From the NCBI RefSeq assembly GCF_013410345.1, contig NZ_JACCFJ010000001.1, positions 4,067,001-4,131,000 on the forward strand: a DNA stretch of 64,000 nucleotides. Direction: 5' to 3'. Origin of the DNA: Saccharopolyspora hordei (lineage in GTDB: Bacteria; Actinomycetota; Actinomycetes; Mycobacteriales; Pseudonocardiaceae). Positions 43,418 to 52,815 of the stretch are shown piece by piece (position 1 is the stretch's first letter; every line of letters begins with the position of its first letter). Made by a program: the position numbers and the translations under genes. The notes beneath the pieces were generated by a model. That model was not told the origin of the DNA, searched no databases, and saw nothing but the letters and a program-made list of their open reading frames with translations.

Positions 43418-44764
43418 TCACACCACGCGCCGGTGCGGCACGGCGTCGAACTGGTAGGTCGCGTCGAGCACGCGCGGGCAGTCCCGCGCCCAGCTGTAGT
43501 CGGCGCCCGGGTGCGCGGTGTGGATCACCGTGACGTCCCAGTCGCGGCCGTGCGGCTCGGGCTCGCTGGTCATCGGGGAGCCGTCGGGCAGCTCGATCTC
43601 CGGCAGCAGCGGGTCGTGGTAGCGCACGTCGACCCCCAAGCGCCGCAGCCCGGCCAGGATCGGCAGCGCCGGGGACTCCCGCAGGTCCCGCACGCCCGCC
43701 TTGTAGCTCACCCCGGCCACCAGCACGCGTGCCTCGGCGGGGTCGACGCCGGCCTCGCCGAGCAGCTCCACCACGCGCTGCACCACGCGCCCCGGTCGCC
43801 GGTCGATGGCGCGCATCGCCTCCTCGATCAGCGGGGAGGACAGCCCGCGCCGACCCAGCTGCCACAGCAGGTAGTGCGGGTCGCAGGGGATGCAGTGCCC
43901 GCCGACGCCCGGACCGGGGAAGCTGCCCAGGAACCCGTACGGCTTGGTGCCCGCCGCCAGCGTGACCTCGATCGGGTCCAGCTCCAGCTCCGCGCAGGCG
44001 TCGGCGATCTCGTTGGCCAGCGCCAGGTTCACCGCGCGGAAGATGTTCTCGTAGAGCTTGGTCAGCTCCGCGGCCTCCGGCGAGCTCACCAGGTAGACCT
44101 GGTCGGTCATCCGCCGCACCACCTCGGCCGCGCGCTGCGCGCAGCGCTGGGTGGCGCCGCCGACGACGCGCGGGGTGCGGCGCTGCACGTGGTCGAGGTT
44201 GCCCGGGTCGATGCGCTCCGGGCTGAACGCCACGTGCACGTCCTCGCCGACCCGCAGCCCCCGCTCGCGCAGCGGCTCGACCAGCAGCTCCCGGGTGGTG
44301 CCCACGTAGGTCGTGGAGGTCAGCACGATCACCTGGTCGCGGCGGGCGTGCTCCACCGCGGTGCGGCAGGCCGCGCGCAGCGCCGCCAGGTCCGGGACCC
44401 GCGCGGCGTCCACCGGGGTCGGCACGCACACGATGACCGCGTCCGCTCCCGCCAGCGCGGCCGGGTCGCTGGTCAGCTCGATCCCGCCGCCGGCCAGCGC
44501 CGACGCCAGGGCGCTGCGCTCCTGCTCGGGCAGGTCCACCTCGCCCGCCTTGATCTCGCGGAGCCGTTCCTCGCTGATGTCGAAGCCGATGACCCGCGTC
44601 GTCGCGTCGTGCAACGCGCAGGCGGTGGGCAGCCCGACGTAGCCGAGGCCGACCACCGCGGCCGTCTCGGTGCGCTGCGGTGCGGCCGGTTCGAAGGTGA
44701 TCAGCCGGTCGGTCAGCAGCCGTTCCCGACCGTTGATCGCCAGCGACAGCGGATGTCCGCTCAC
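43418..44764 (-). CDS. UDP-N-acetylhexosamine-type nucleotide-sugar dehydrogenase
   Basis: A 448-residue UDP-sugar 6-dehydrogenase making a UDP-uronate by a two-step NAD oxidation. The NAD fold has AAVVGLGYVGLPTA (about 35-48), the middle ELTKLYENIFRAVNLALANE, and the catalytic Cys (about C291) in GVGGHCIPCDPHYL. The GGHCIP form is that of WecC/WbpA-type UDP-HexNAc dehydrogenases rather than the GGSCFPKD of UDP-glucose dehydrogenase. Thus UDP-ManNAcA or UDP-GlcNAcA is the likely product. GTG 44764 follows GGGGGAGGAACC. It gives the exopolysaccharide an acidic amino sugar, a candidate substrate for the ATP-grasp enzyme downstream. Confidence 0.9.
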   Translation of the reverse strand: MSGHPLSLAINGRERLLTDRLITFEPAAPQRTETAAVVGLGYVGLPTACALHDATTRVIGFDISEERLREIKAGEVDLPEQERSALASALAGGGIELTSDPAALAGADAVIVCVPTPVDAARVPDLAALRAACRTAVEHARRDQVIVLTSTTYVGTTRELLVEPLRERGLRVGEDVHVAFSPERIDPGNLDHVQRRTPRVVGGATQRCAQRAAEVVRRMTDQVYLVSSPEAAELTKLYENIFRAVNLALANEIADACAELELDPIEVTLAAGTKPYGFLGSFPGPGVGGHCIPCDPHYLLWQLGRRGLSSPLIEEAMRAIDRRPGRVVQRVVELLGEAGVDPAEARVLVAGVSYKAGVRDLRESPALPILAGLRRLGVDVRYHDPLLPEIELPDGSPMTSEPEPHGRDWDVTVIHTAHPGADYSWARDCPRVLDATYQFDAVPHRRVV

Positions 44765-44851
44765 GGTTCCTCCCCCAGTTCGCCGTGCTCGCTGCGGAAA
44801 ACCGTCGCATCCGGACGCCGCCGAGGGTCTCCCACACCGTGGTGAGCGCGG

Positions 44852-45658
44852 TTACCGAAACTTGAGGACGCTCCCGGTTGCGCTCCTCACGGCAGGCGCG
44901 CGGCGCACCTGGCGGGCCGTGAGCGCACCAGTCAGCCGGTGCCGCAGGTGCTTGGCGTGCAAGCGCAGGGTGCCGTCCCGGTCACCGATGTAGGTGCGCG
45001 GCAGCGCGTGCAACCCGGACACCTCCGAGCGCCAGATGGCGCAGCCGTACTCGTAGCCCGCCGCCGCCACGGTGTCCACCACCCGCTGGTCGACGTCGCC
45101 GTACGGGTAGCAGAACCCGGTGACGTCCTGACCGGTGATCTCGCGCAGCAGCTCCCGGCTCTCGACCACCTCGGGCACCAGCTCGTCATCGTCCAAGTAG
45201 GACATGTGCTGGTGCAGCAGTCCGTGCGAGCCGACCTCCACACCGGACTCGGCGACCTCCCGGACCTCCACGGCTGTCATCAGCCGCTTGCGCGGCCCCT
45301 CGGGGTCCCACTCGTTGTCGCCGCCGATCCGGCCGGCGATGACGAACACGGTGGCGGTGAACCCGTACCGCCGCAGGGCGGGCAACGCGTTGCGCGCGAA
45401 GTCGGCGTAGCCGTCGTCGAAGGTGAGCCCGACCAGTCCGCAGGCCTCCCCGGCCCAGTGGGCCAGCAGCAGCTCGCGCATCGACACCCCGCGCAGCCCG
45501 GTGTCGCGCATCCACCGCAGCTGCTGGTCGAAGCGGCGCGGGTCGACGGTCACCAGGTACGGGTCGCGCTCGTGGACCGCGATCGAGTGGTACATGAGCA
45601 CGTACGGGAACGGGCGTCCGGTGTCGCGCCAGGCCCGCTCGCTCACGGTCTGCGTCAT
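44852..45658 (-). CDS. Polysaccharide deacetylase (NodB domain)
   Basis: A 268-residue carbohydrate esterase 4 enzyme that removes N-acetyl groups from GlcNAc polymers. The fold starts VLMYHSIAVH. The metal/catalytic Asp motif is LTFDDGYADF, the His pair is in GSHGLLHQHM, and the product-side motif is FCYPYGDVD. No signal peptide or membrane helix is evident, unlike PgaB or IcaB, so its location is unclear; it may act inside or use another route. ATG 45658 follows GAGGAGG. It is the first gene of the exopolysaccharide transcript, so the promoter should lie in 45659-45789. Confidence 0.88.
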   Translation of the reverse strand: MTQTVSERAWRDTGRPFPYVLMYHSIAVHERDPYLVTVDPRRFDQQLRWMRDTGLRGVSMRELLLAHWAGEACGLVGLTFDDGYADFARNALPALRRYGFTATVFVIAGRIGGDNEWDPEGPRKRLMTAVEVREVAESGVEVGSHGLLHQHMSYLDDDELVPEVVESRELLREITGQDVTGFCYPYGDVDQRVVDTVAAAGYEYGCAIWRSEVSGLHALPRTYIGDRDGTLRLHAKHLRHRLTGALTARQVRRAPAVRSATGSVLKFR

Positions 45659-45789
45659 GGCGGCCGCCCTCCTCGGCAACGGGTCCGGCACGGGCACGGG
45701 TTCACCCGACCGGTGAGCCGAGAGTAGGCGGCGATCAACCGCCCGCAGATCCGGTCGCCGGGGTACGCGGCCTACCGCATCGGCACGGA

Positions 45790-47514
45790 CTACAGGTCCC
45801 CGTACTCGCCGACGCGGCGCCCCGCGACCCAGGTCTGCAGCGCGCGGGTCTGCCACCGCGCGCGCCCGGGCGGCGGGTCCAGCGGGTCCTGGTCGAGGAG
45901 GACGAAGTCGGCCCACTTCCCCGGTTCCAAGCTGCCGAGCACCTTCTCCTGGTGCGCGGCGAACGCGGCGTCGAGGGTGAACGAGCGCAGCGCCTCGTGC
46001 GGGGTCATCGCCTGTTGCGGGTACCAGCCGCCGACCGGCTTGCCCTCCCGGTCGGTGCGGGTGATGGCGGCGTGCAGCCCGTCGAAGGGGTTCTCCGAGG
46101 ACACCGGGAAGTCGGAGCCCGAGGCGATGGTGATGTCCTGGTCCAGCAGGGTCCGCCACGCGTAGGCGCCGGCGATGCGCTCCGGCCCGACGCGGTCCTC
46201 CGCCATGTTCATGTCGTCGGTGGCGTGCACCGGTTGCATCGAGGCGATGATCCCGTGCGCCCGCAGCCGCGGGATGTCCTCCAACGACAGGACTTGCGCG
46301 TGCTCGACGCGGTGGCGCAGGTCGCTGCCGACCTCGGCGAGGGCGGCCTCGTAGGCGTCGAGCACCATCCGGTTCCCGGCGTCGCCGATGGCGTGCGTGG
46401 CGACCTGGAAGCCGTCCCGCATCACCTGGGTCACCCGGTTGCGCAGCTCGGTGGCGTCCAGCTGCGGCAGCCCGGCGTTCCCGGGGTCGTCGGAGTAGGG
46501 CTGGAGCATCGCGGCGCCGTGGGAGCCGAGCGCCCCGTCGATGTAGAGCTTGACGGTGCGGACGCGCAGCATGTCGTCGGCGAAGGAGTCGCCGCGCGCC
46601 TGCGCGCCGAGCTCGCGGTAGGCGTCGTAGGAGAGGAACGAGTTGGTGCGGATGGTCAGCTCGCCGGACGCGGCCAGCTGGTGCAGCACCGCGAGCTCGG
46701 CGGCGCTGGTGCCCGCGTCGCTGACCGAGGTCAGGCCGACCTCGTTGAGCTTGCGCTGCGCGGCGAGGAAGTTCTGCTTGAGGTCCTCGGTGGTCGGCTT
46801 CGGCAGGTGGCCCTCGACGAGGTCGGTCGCGGCGTCGACGAAGGCCCCGGTCGGCGTGCCGTCGGGACCGCGCACGACGTTCCCACCGGGCGGGGTCGGG
46901 GTGTCGCGGGTGATGCCGATCTGCCGCAGCGCGGCGGTGTTGGCCACCCCGGCGTGCCCGTCGACCCGGACCAGCCACACCGGCCGGTCCGGCACCACGG
47001 CGTCCAGGTCCGCCGCCGTCGGCAACCGGCCGAGGCCCCAGACCACGTCGTTCCAGCCGCGGCCGAGGACCCACGGCCGGTCCGGGTGCTGCGCGGCGAA
47101 GTCCCGGAGCGCGCGCATCGCCTCGTCCAGCGACCGGGTGCCGCTGAGGTCGAGCTGCGAGAGGGTGGCTCCGAGCTGCCCGAAGTGCCCGTGCGCGTCG
47201 TGCAGCCCGGGGACGAGCACCCGCCCCCGGCCGTCGATGCGCTGGGCTCCCCCGGCGTTGCCGACGTCCAGACCGCCGACGCGCCCGTCCGCCTCGACCA
47301 GCAGGCTGGAGAACTCCAGCGGCCCGTCGGAGGTCATGGTCAGGCCGCGCACGTTGTCGATGAGCAGTCGGCCGCCCGGCCCCGTGGGGGTGGGCTCACC
47401 GCCGGAGCACCCCGCGGTGACCGCCATCCCGGCGGTGGCCAAGCCGACCAGCTTGAGGAACTGCGCCCGGGAGATGCGGGGCTGCGGGGAACGCCGACAA
47501 CAGACCTGGCACAT
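45790..47514 (-). CDS. Exported YtcJ-like amidohydrolase lipoprotein
   Basis: A 574-residue metal-dependent amidohydrolase (YtcJ/N-substituted formamide deformylase group). The N-terminus has ISRAQFLKLVGLATAGMAVTAGC: a Tat-like frame with only one Arg at the twin position, and a lipobox VTAGC (Cys about 36). Metal motifs: HxH in LHDAHGHFG, a Lys in TVKLYIDGALGSHG, His in ATHAIGDAG and RVEHAQVLS, and the Asp in IASGSDFPV. ATG 47514 follows GGAGGTCGGCG. It hydrolyses a C-N bond of unknown substrate at the cell surface. It stands apart from the polysaccharide genes, with its own upstream region. Confidence 0.85.
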   Translation of the reverse strand: MCQVCCRRSPQPRISRAQFLKLVGLATAGMAVTAGCSGGEPTPTGPGGRLLIDNVRGLTMTSDGPLEFSSLLVEADGRVGGLDVGNAGGAQRIDGRGRVLVPGLHDAHGHFGQLGATLSQLDLSGTRSLDEAMRALRDFAAQHPDRPWVLGRGWNDVVWGLGRLPTAADLDAVVPDRPVWLVRVDGHAGVANTAALRQIGITRDTPTPPGGNVVRGPDGTPTGAFVDAATDLVEGHLPKPTTEDLKQNFLAAQRKLNEVGLTSVSDAGTSAAELAVLHQLAASGELTIRTNSFLSYDAYRELGAQARGDSFADDMLRVRTVKLYIDGALGSHGAAMLQPYSDDPGNAGLPQLDATELRNRVTQVMRDGFQVATHAIGDAGNRMVLDAYEAALAEVGSDLRHRVEHAQVLSLEDIPRLRAHGIIASMQPVHATDDMNMAEDRVGPERIAGAYAWRTLLDQDITIASGSDFPVSSENPFDGLHAAITRTDREGKPVGGWYPQQAMTPHEALRSFTLDAAFAAHQEKVLGSLEPGKWADFVLLDQDPLDPPPGRARWQTRALQTWVAGRRVGEYGDL

Positions 47515-47632
47515 CGCCGACCTCCTGGGTGATCACCTGCGGAGAACGTAGGCGCACGTCACCCCCCAGTCAATGAAGCGCACAGAAGCCGCCAGACCTC
47601 GAAGCCCAACCCCTCCTCGACCTCCTGCCCCG

Positions 47633-47680
47633 GGTCGTGAGTGCGAAGACCGGTTCCAGGCGGTCTCAGCACTCACGACC
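47633..47680 (-). terminator. Two-part stem-loop after the small gene
   Basis: GGTCGTGAGTGC (47633-47644) pairs perfectly with GCACTCACGACC (47669-47680). Inside, AGACCG pairs with CGGTCT around an 8-base loop, with a 2x2 internal loop between. It lies 22 bases beyond the restored stop of the small minus-strand gene. Confidence 0.65.
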
Positions 47681-47701
47681 TCGAGGCACCCCACCCCAGC
47701 G

Positions 47702-47903
47702 CTACCCCTGAGCCGCGGCGCGGAGTTCGCGGAGCGCCGCCTGCCCCTGCGAGACGAGCCGTTCGAGGGCCCTGCTCGCTGAACACGATGTCCATCCCGT
47801 CGAGCTGCCCACCGATGCGGAACTCCACCTCGTCACCGAAGACGGCGTACTCCATCGAGCAGTCCTCGATCCTGACCCACGCAGCGACCTGGCACCCGCT
47901 CAT
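47702..47903 (-). pseudogene. Small gene with apparent single-base frameshift
   Basis: Starts at ATG 47903 behind GAGGAGGAAGG with a convincing N-terminal part (MSGCQVAAWVRIEDC, then a hydrophilic EVEFRIGGQLDGMDIVF; about 44 residues to FSEQ). Continuing in frame gives an Arg/Gly-rich tail of no character ending at 47673. Dropping one G in the GGGCCC run at 47767-47772 instead gives ALERLVSQGQAALREL and a stop at 47702, a plausible amphipathic helix. I take the gene to be about 66 residues with a one-base insertion, either a real mutation or a sequence error. Family not recognised. It is divergent from the XRE/DUF397 pair. Confidence 0.55.
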
Positions 47904-47940
47904 ACCGACCTTCCTCCTCGCACTGCCATCGCACGATTAC

Positions 47941-47954
47941 TGTGGGTACCCACA
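47941..47954. promoter_or_regulatory. 14-bp palindrome in divergent promoter region
   Basis: TGTGGGTACCCACA is a perfect 14-base palindrome in the 146 bases between the small minus-strand gene and the XRE regulator gene. Two copies of GACGGTAC and a GTAGG/CCTAC dyad lie between it and the regulator start. This is a good candidate binding site for the XRE protein. Confidence 0.45.
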
Positions 47955-48049
47955 CCAAGACGGTACGCAGTTGTAGGACGGTACAGAAGTAGGCTCCTAC
48001 AGAATGCCTCCAACGGATGATCGACGATGCACAGCGAAGGAGTCGGAAC

Positions 48050-48931
48050 ATGGGCGCCGGCCCCAGCAATCCCACCGCGTTGAAGCGCTGGCTCGTCTTC
48101 ACGCTGCGGCGCCTTCGCGAGGAGAACGGGCTTTCCCGAGACGACGCGGCGCGCGCGATCAGGGCGAGCGTGAAGGTGGTCGAGCACTACGAGGTGGGCC
48201 GACGTCTTCCGAGCCCACTCGCGCTGGAAAAACTCCTCGAGCTGTACGGAGTACCAGAACGGACCGACTTCTACCTCGACCTGTTGTCCCGTGCCAAGAA
48301 GGGGCGCGACTGGTGGGCCCGCTTCGACTTCGACACCGACGCCACCGCGCTGCCGAGTTGGTTCAAGCTCTTCCTCAGCCTGGAAGCGGAAGCAGCTCGA
48401 ATCGAAGGTTGGGACGCGCAAGTCGTTCCGGGCCTCTTCCAGACTGAGCAGTACGCCGAAGCCGTCATTCGAGCAGGATCCGATGACCTCGCCGATTCGG
48501 CCATCACACGGCAAGTCGCGCTCCGGGCTGCACGTCGCCAGCAGACCCTGGAACGCTCCGGGACTCCCGTCAAGGTCTGGCGCGTCATCCACGAGAACGC
48601 ACTGCGCCTCCCAGTCGGCGGCGACCAGGTCCTACGAGATCAACTGGAGTTCCTACTACGTCTGCTGGAGCGCCCCAGCATCACCGTGCAGGTTCTCCCG
48701 ACTGCCGCTGGAGCACACCCAGGCATCGCGGGGAGCTTCAGCTTCTTGTCATTCGATCCTGAGTTGGAAGATCCTGGACTGGTGCACGTCGATACCCACG
48801 TTCGAAGCATCTACTACGAACGGCCGGAAGACCTGGTGACCTATCGAACGGCGTTGCGGCGACTCACTGCACTGGCCATGCCGCCGGAAGAAACTCCCAC
48901 CACCATTGCGAAGATCCTGAAGGAGCTGTGA
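48050..48931 (+). CDS. XRE-family regulator with DUF5753 domain
   Basis: A 293-residue regulator of the kind paired with DUF397 proteins in actinobacteria. The XRE helix-turn-helix is at about 15-70: LRRLREENGLSRDDAARAIRAS, then HYEVGRRLPS. DUF5753 covers about 110-285, with ARIEGWDAQVVPGLFQTEQYA as its start and FSFLSFDPELEDPGLVHVDT. ATG 48050 has AAGGAG at 48037-48042; an earlier in-frame ATG at 48017 precedes that site. It is followed directly by its DUF397 partner (TGAGTG junction). Related WhiJ-type pairs affect development and antibiotic production in Streptomyces; here the role is unknown. Confidence 0.92.
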   Translation: MGAGPSNPTALKRWLVFTLRRLREENGLSRDDAARAIRASVKVVEHYEVGRRLPSPLALEKLLELYGVPERTDFYLDLLSRAKKGRDWWARFDFDTDATALPSWFKLFLSLEAEAARIEGWDAQVVPGLFQTEQYAEAVIRAGSDDLADSAITRQVALRAARRQQTLERSGTPVKVWRVIHENALRLPVGGDQVLRDQLEFLLRLLERPSITVQVLPTAAGAHPGIAGSFSFLSFDPELEDPGLVHVDTHVRSIYYERPEDLVTYRTALRRLTALAMPPEETPTTIAKILKEL

Positions 48932-49156
48932 GTGAACAACGAGGATGTGCCACCTGCCCACGTGTTCACCACCCGATGGAAGAAGGCTGCTCGCTCGCAA
49001 GGCGAGAACGCATGCGTTGAAGTGGCGTCGGCGCCTGGTCTGACCGGGGTCCGGGACTCCAAGCAGGGCGGGCGGGGGCCGGTCCTCGCGTTCGAGCGCG
49101 AGACGTGGGAGGCCTTTCTCGGTCAGCTGAAGGCCGGGCTCTTCGACGCACGGTGA
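48932..49156 (+). CDS. DUF397 small partner protein
   Basis: A 74-residue DUF397 protein. The family pattern is clear: TRWKKAARSQGENACVEVA, then VRDSKQ, then AFERETWEAFLGQL. The GTG at 48932 directly follows the regulator stop, with GAAGGAG inside the end of the regulator gene acting as ribosome site. Such proteins are co-inherited with XRE-DUF5753 regulators and may bind or antagonise them. A strong terminator follows. Confidence 0.9.
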   Translation: MNNEDVPPAHVFTTRWKKAARSQGENACVEVASAPGLTGVRDSKQGGRGPVLAFERETWEAFLGQLKAGLFDAR

Positions 49157-49174
49157 ACGCAAGCGCAGCCCCAC

Positions 49175-49224
49175 GCGAGAGGGGCGCCTCCCACCGCACC
49201 GCCGGTGGGAGGCGCCCCTCTCGC
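49175..49224. terminator. Perfect 22-bp bidirectional terminator
   Basis: The 22-base arms at 49175-49196 (starting GCGAGAGGGGCG) and 49203-49224 are exact reverse complements around a 6-base loop CACCGC. It lies between the convergent DUF397 (+) and korB (-) genes and should stop transcription both ways. Confidence 0.9.
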
Positions 49225-49233
49225 CTCACGACC

Positions 49234-50291
49234 TCAGATGGTCCAGGTGTCGTTGCCGCGGAGCAGTTGCTGCAGGTCCGCCGGCTTGGACTGCTTGGCC
49301 TCCGCGACCTGGTCACGGGCCAGGTCGTCGTAGGTGGGCCGCTGGACCGACCGGAAGATGCCCGTCACCGCCGGGTCGAGGTCCTGGCCGCCGAGGCGGG
49401 ACAGGGCGAAGGCGTAGGACGGGTCCTCGCGGTGGACGTCGTGCACCACCACGTCCTCGTCATCCACTTCGGACAGCTTGGCCACGCGGAAGCCGTCCCG
49501 GCCGGCCACGACGCCGTAGCGCTCGTCCTCCGGACCGAAGGTGATCGGCTCGCCGTGCTTGAGCGGGACGATGCGGCGCTGCTTCTCGTCGTTGTCCTTG
49601 AGCACGTCGAACGCGCCGTCGTTGAAGATCGGGCAGTTCTGGTAGATCTCCACCAGCGCACTGCCGCGGTGCTCGGCCGCCGCCTTCAGCGTCTCGGTCA
49701 CGTTCGCGCGGTCGGAGTCGATCACCCGCGCCACGAACGAGGCCTCCGCGCCCAGCGCCAGCGACACCGGGTTGAACGGGTGGTCCAGGGAGCCGACCGG
49801 CGTCGACTTGGTGACCTTGCCGACCTCGCTGGTCGGCGAGTACTGCCCCTTGGTCAGGCCGTAGATCCGGTTGTTGAACAGCAGGATCTTCAGGTTGACG
49901 TTGCGGCGGAGCGCGTGGATCAGGTGGTTGCCGCCGATGGACAGCGCGTCGCCGTCACCGGTCACCACCCACACCGACAGGTCCGGCCGGCTGGTCGCCA
50001 GCCCCGTGGCGATCGCCGGGGCGCGGCCGTGGATGGAGTGCATCCCGTAGGTGTTCATGTAGTACGGGAACCGGGACGAGCACCCGATGCCCGAGATGAA
50101 CACGATGTTCTCACGCTTCAGGCCCAGCGACGGCAGGAAGCTCTGCACCGCGTTCAGCACGACGTAGTCGCCGCACCCCGGGCACCAGCGGACCTCCTGG
50201 TCCGACTTGAAGTCCTTGGCCTTCTGCGGTTCGTCCGTGGTCGGCACACCGGCCAACCCGCCCAGGCCCGGGATTCCCAGATCGGTGGTCG

Positions 50292-50295
<4 letters not shown>
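49234..50295 (-). CDS. korB: 2-oxoacid:ferredoxin oxidoreductase, beta subunit
   Basis: A 353-residue ThDP-binding beta subunit of 2-oxoglutarate (2-oxoacid):ferredoxin oxidoreductase, forming succinyl-CoA and reduced ferredoxin. Cluster-ligand cysteines are in VRWCPGCGDY and GIGCSSRFPYY. The ThDP/Mg motif is VVTGDGDALSIGGNH, followed by FNNRIYGLTKGQYSPTS. A further Cys in IYQNCPIFNDG is typical of the KorB class. GTG 50295 overlaps the korA stop (GTGA). In actinobacteria KorAB replaces or supplements the 2-oxoglutarate dehydrogenase complex in the TCA cycle. Confidence 0.96.
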
Positions 50296-52169
<1,874 letters not shown>

Positions 52170-52815
52170 TTGATCCGTTCCCCTTCACCTGCAGGCAACG
52201 TCATCCCTGTGGCGAACGATACAGCCCCGGTGTACCGTTCGATCACGGCCAGGGGCGGCCCGAACGGCTTCTGCGCACGCTCCCGCACGCCTGCGCGCGG
52301 ACGATCGAGCCCCCATCGACGATCGAGTTCCGCGTCGGTCCGCAGGTCGTGCCGCCTGCACCGGCGCACCCGCCGGGGCAGCCGCTGCGAAGGCGCAGGA
52401 GAGGATGTGACGTCGCCCATACTCGGGCAACCTGTCTCGCATCTTCTCACCATCCGGGAGAACCTTCGCCGGAACGGCCGGTGCACGTGACCTCCGCCGT
52501 TCACTTCCACCCTCCCACCCTACGCCTCGCGCGCTGGCCGCTGGGACGCGCGACCACTCCCTGGGACACCACCGGCGTGGTGCCCACCTCGCGCCGGTGC
52601 GCCGCTCGTGCGCGCCCGCGGCGACGCCCGCCTTGCCGAGGAGGACCGGCCGCCCGACCCCGGCCGTTCGCACCAGCACAGCGGAGCCTCGACCACGGTG
52701 CGAGTCCCCTGTGGACAGTCGATCGACGCGCCCCGGCACCGGCCGCCGTGGGCCGAGGTGCGCGGAGGGCTGCCCGGTGGTGCCCTAGAACGAGCAGCGC
52801 ACGAGGGGGAACGGG
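52170..52815. other. Non-coding divergent region between korA and flavoprotein gene
   Basis: About 650 bases with no convincing gene; short frames on both strands translate to Arg/Pro-rich sequence without ribosome sites. It must hold promoters for korAB (leftward) and the flavoprotein gene (rightward). The korA-proximal dyad is listed separately. Beyond that I see nothing distinctive. Confidence 0.5.
52214..52240 (-). promoter_or_regulatory. Candidate korA promoter/operator dyad
   Basis: GAACGATACA and TGTACCGTTC form a 10-base inverted repeat with one mismatch around 7 bases. On the minus strand the left arm contains TATCGT (52216-52221), a TAnnnT -10 candidate about 45 bases before the korA TTG. 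A repressor or activator bound here could control korAB. No clear -35 is visible. Confidence 0.4.

Noticed and set aside
47573..47782. A plus-strand small gene
   Set aside because: Pro/Arg-rich translation without ribosome site, crossing a terminator hairpin and the small minus-strand gene.
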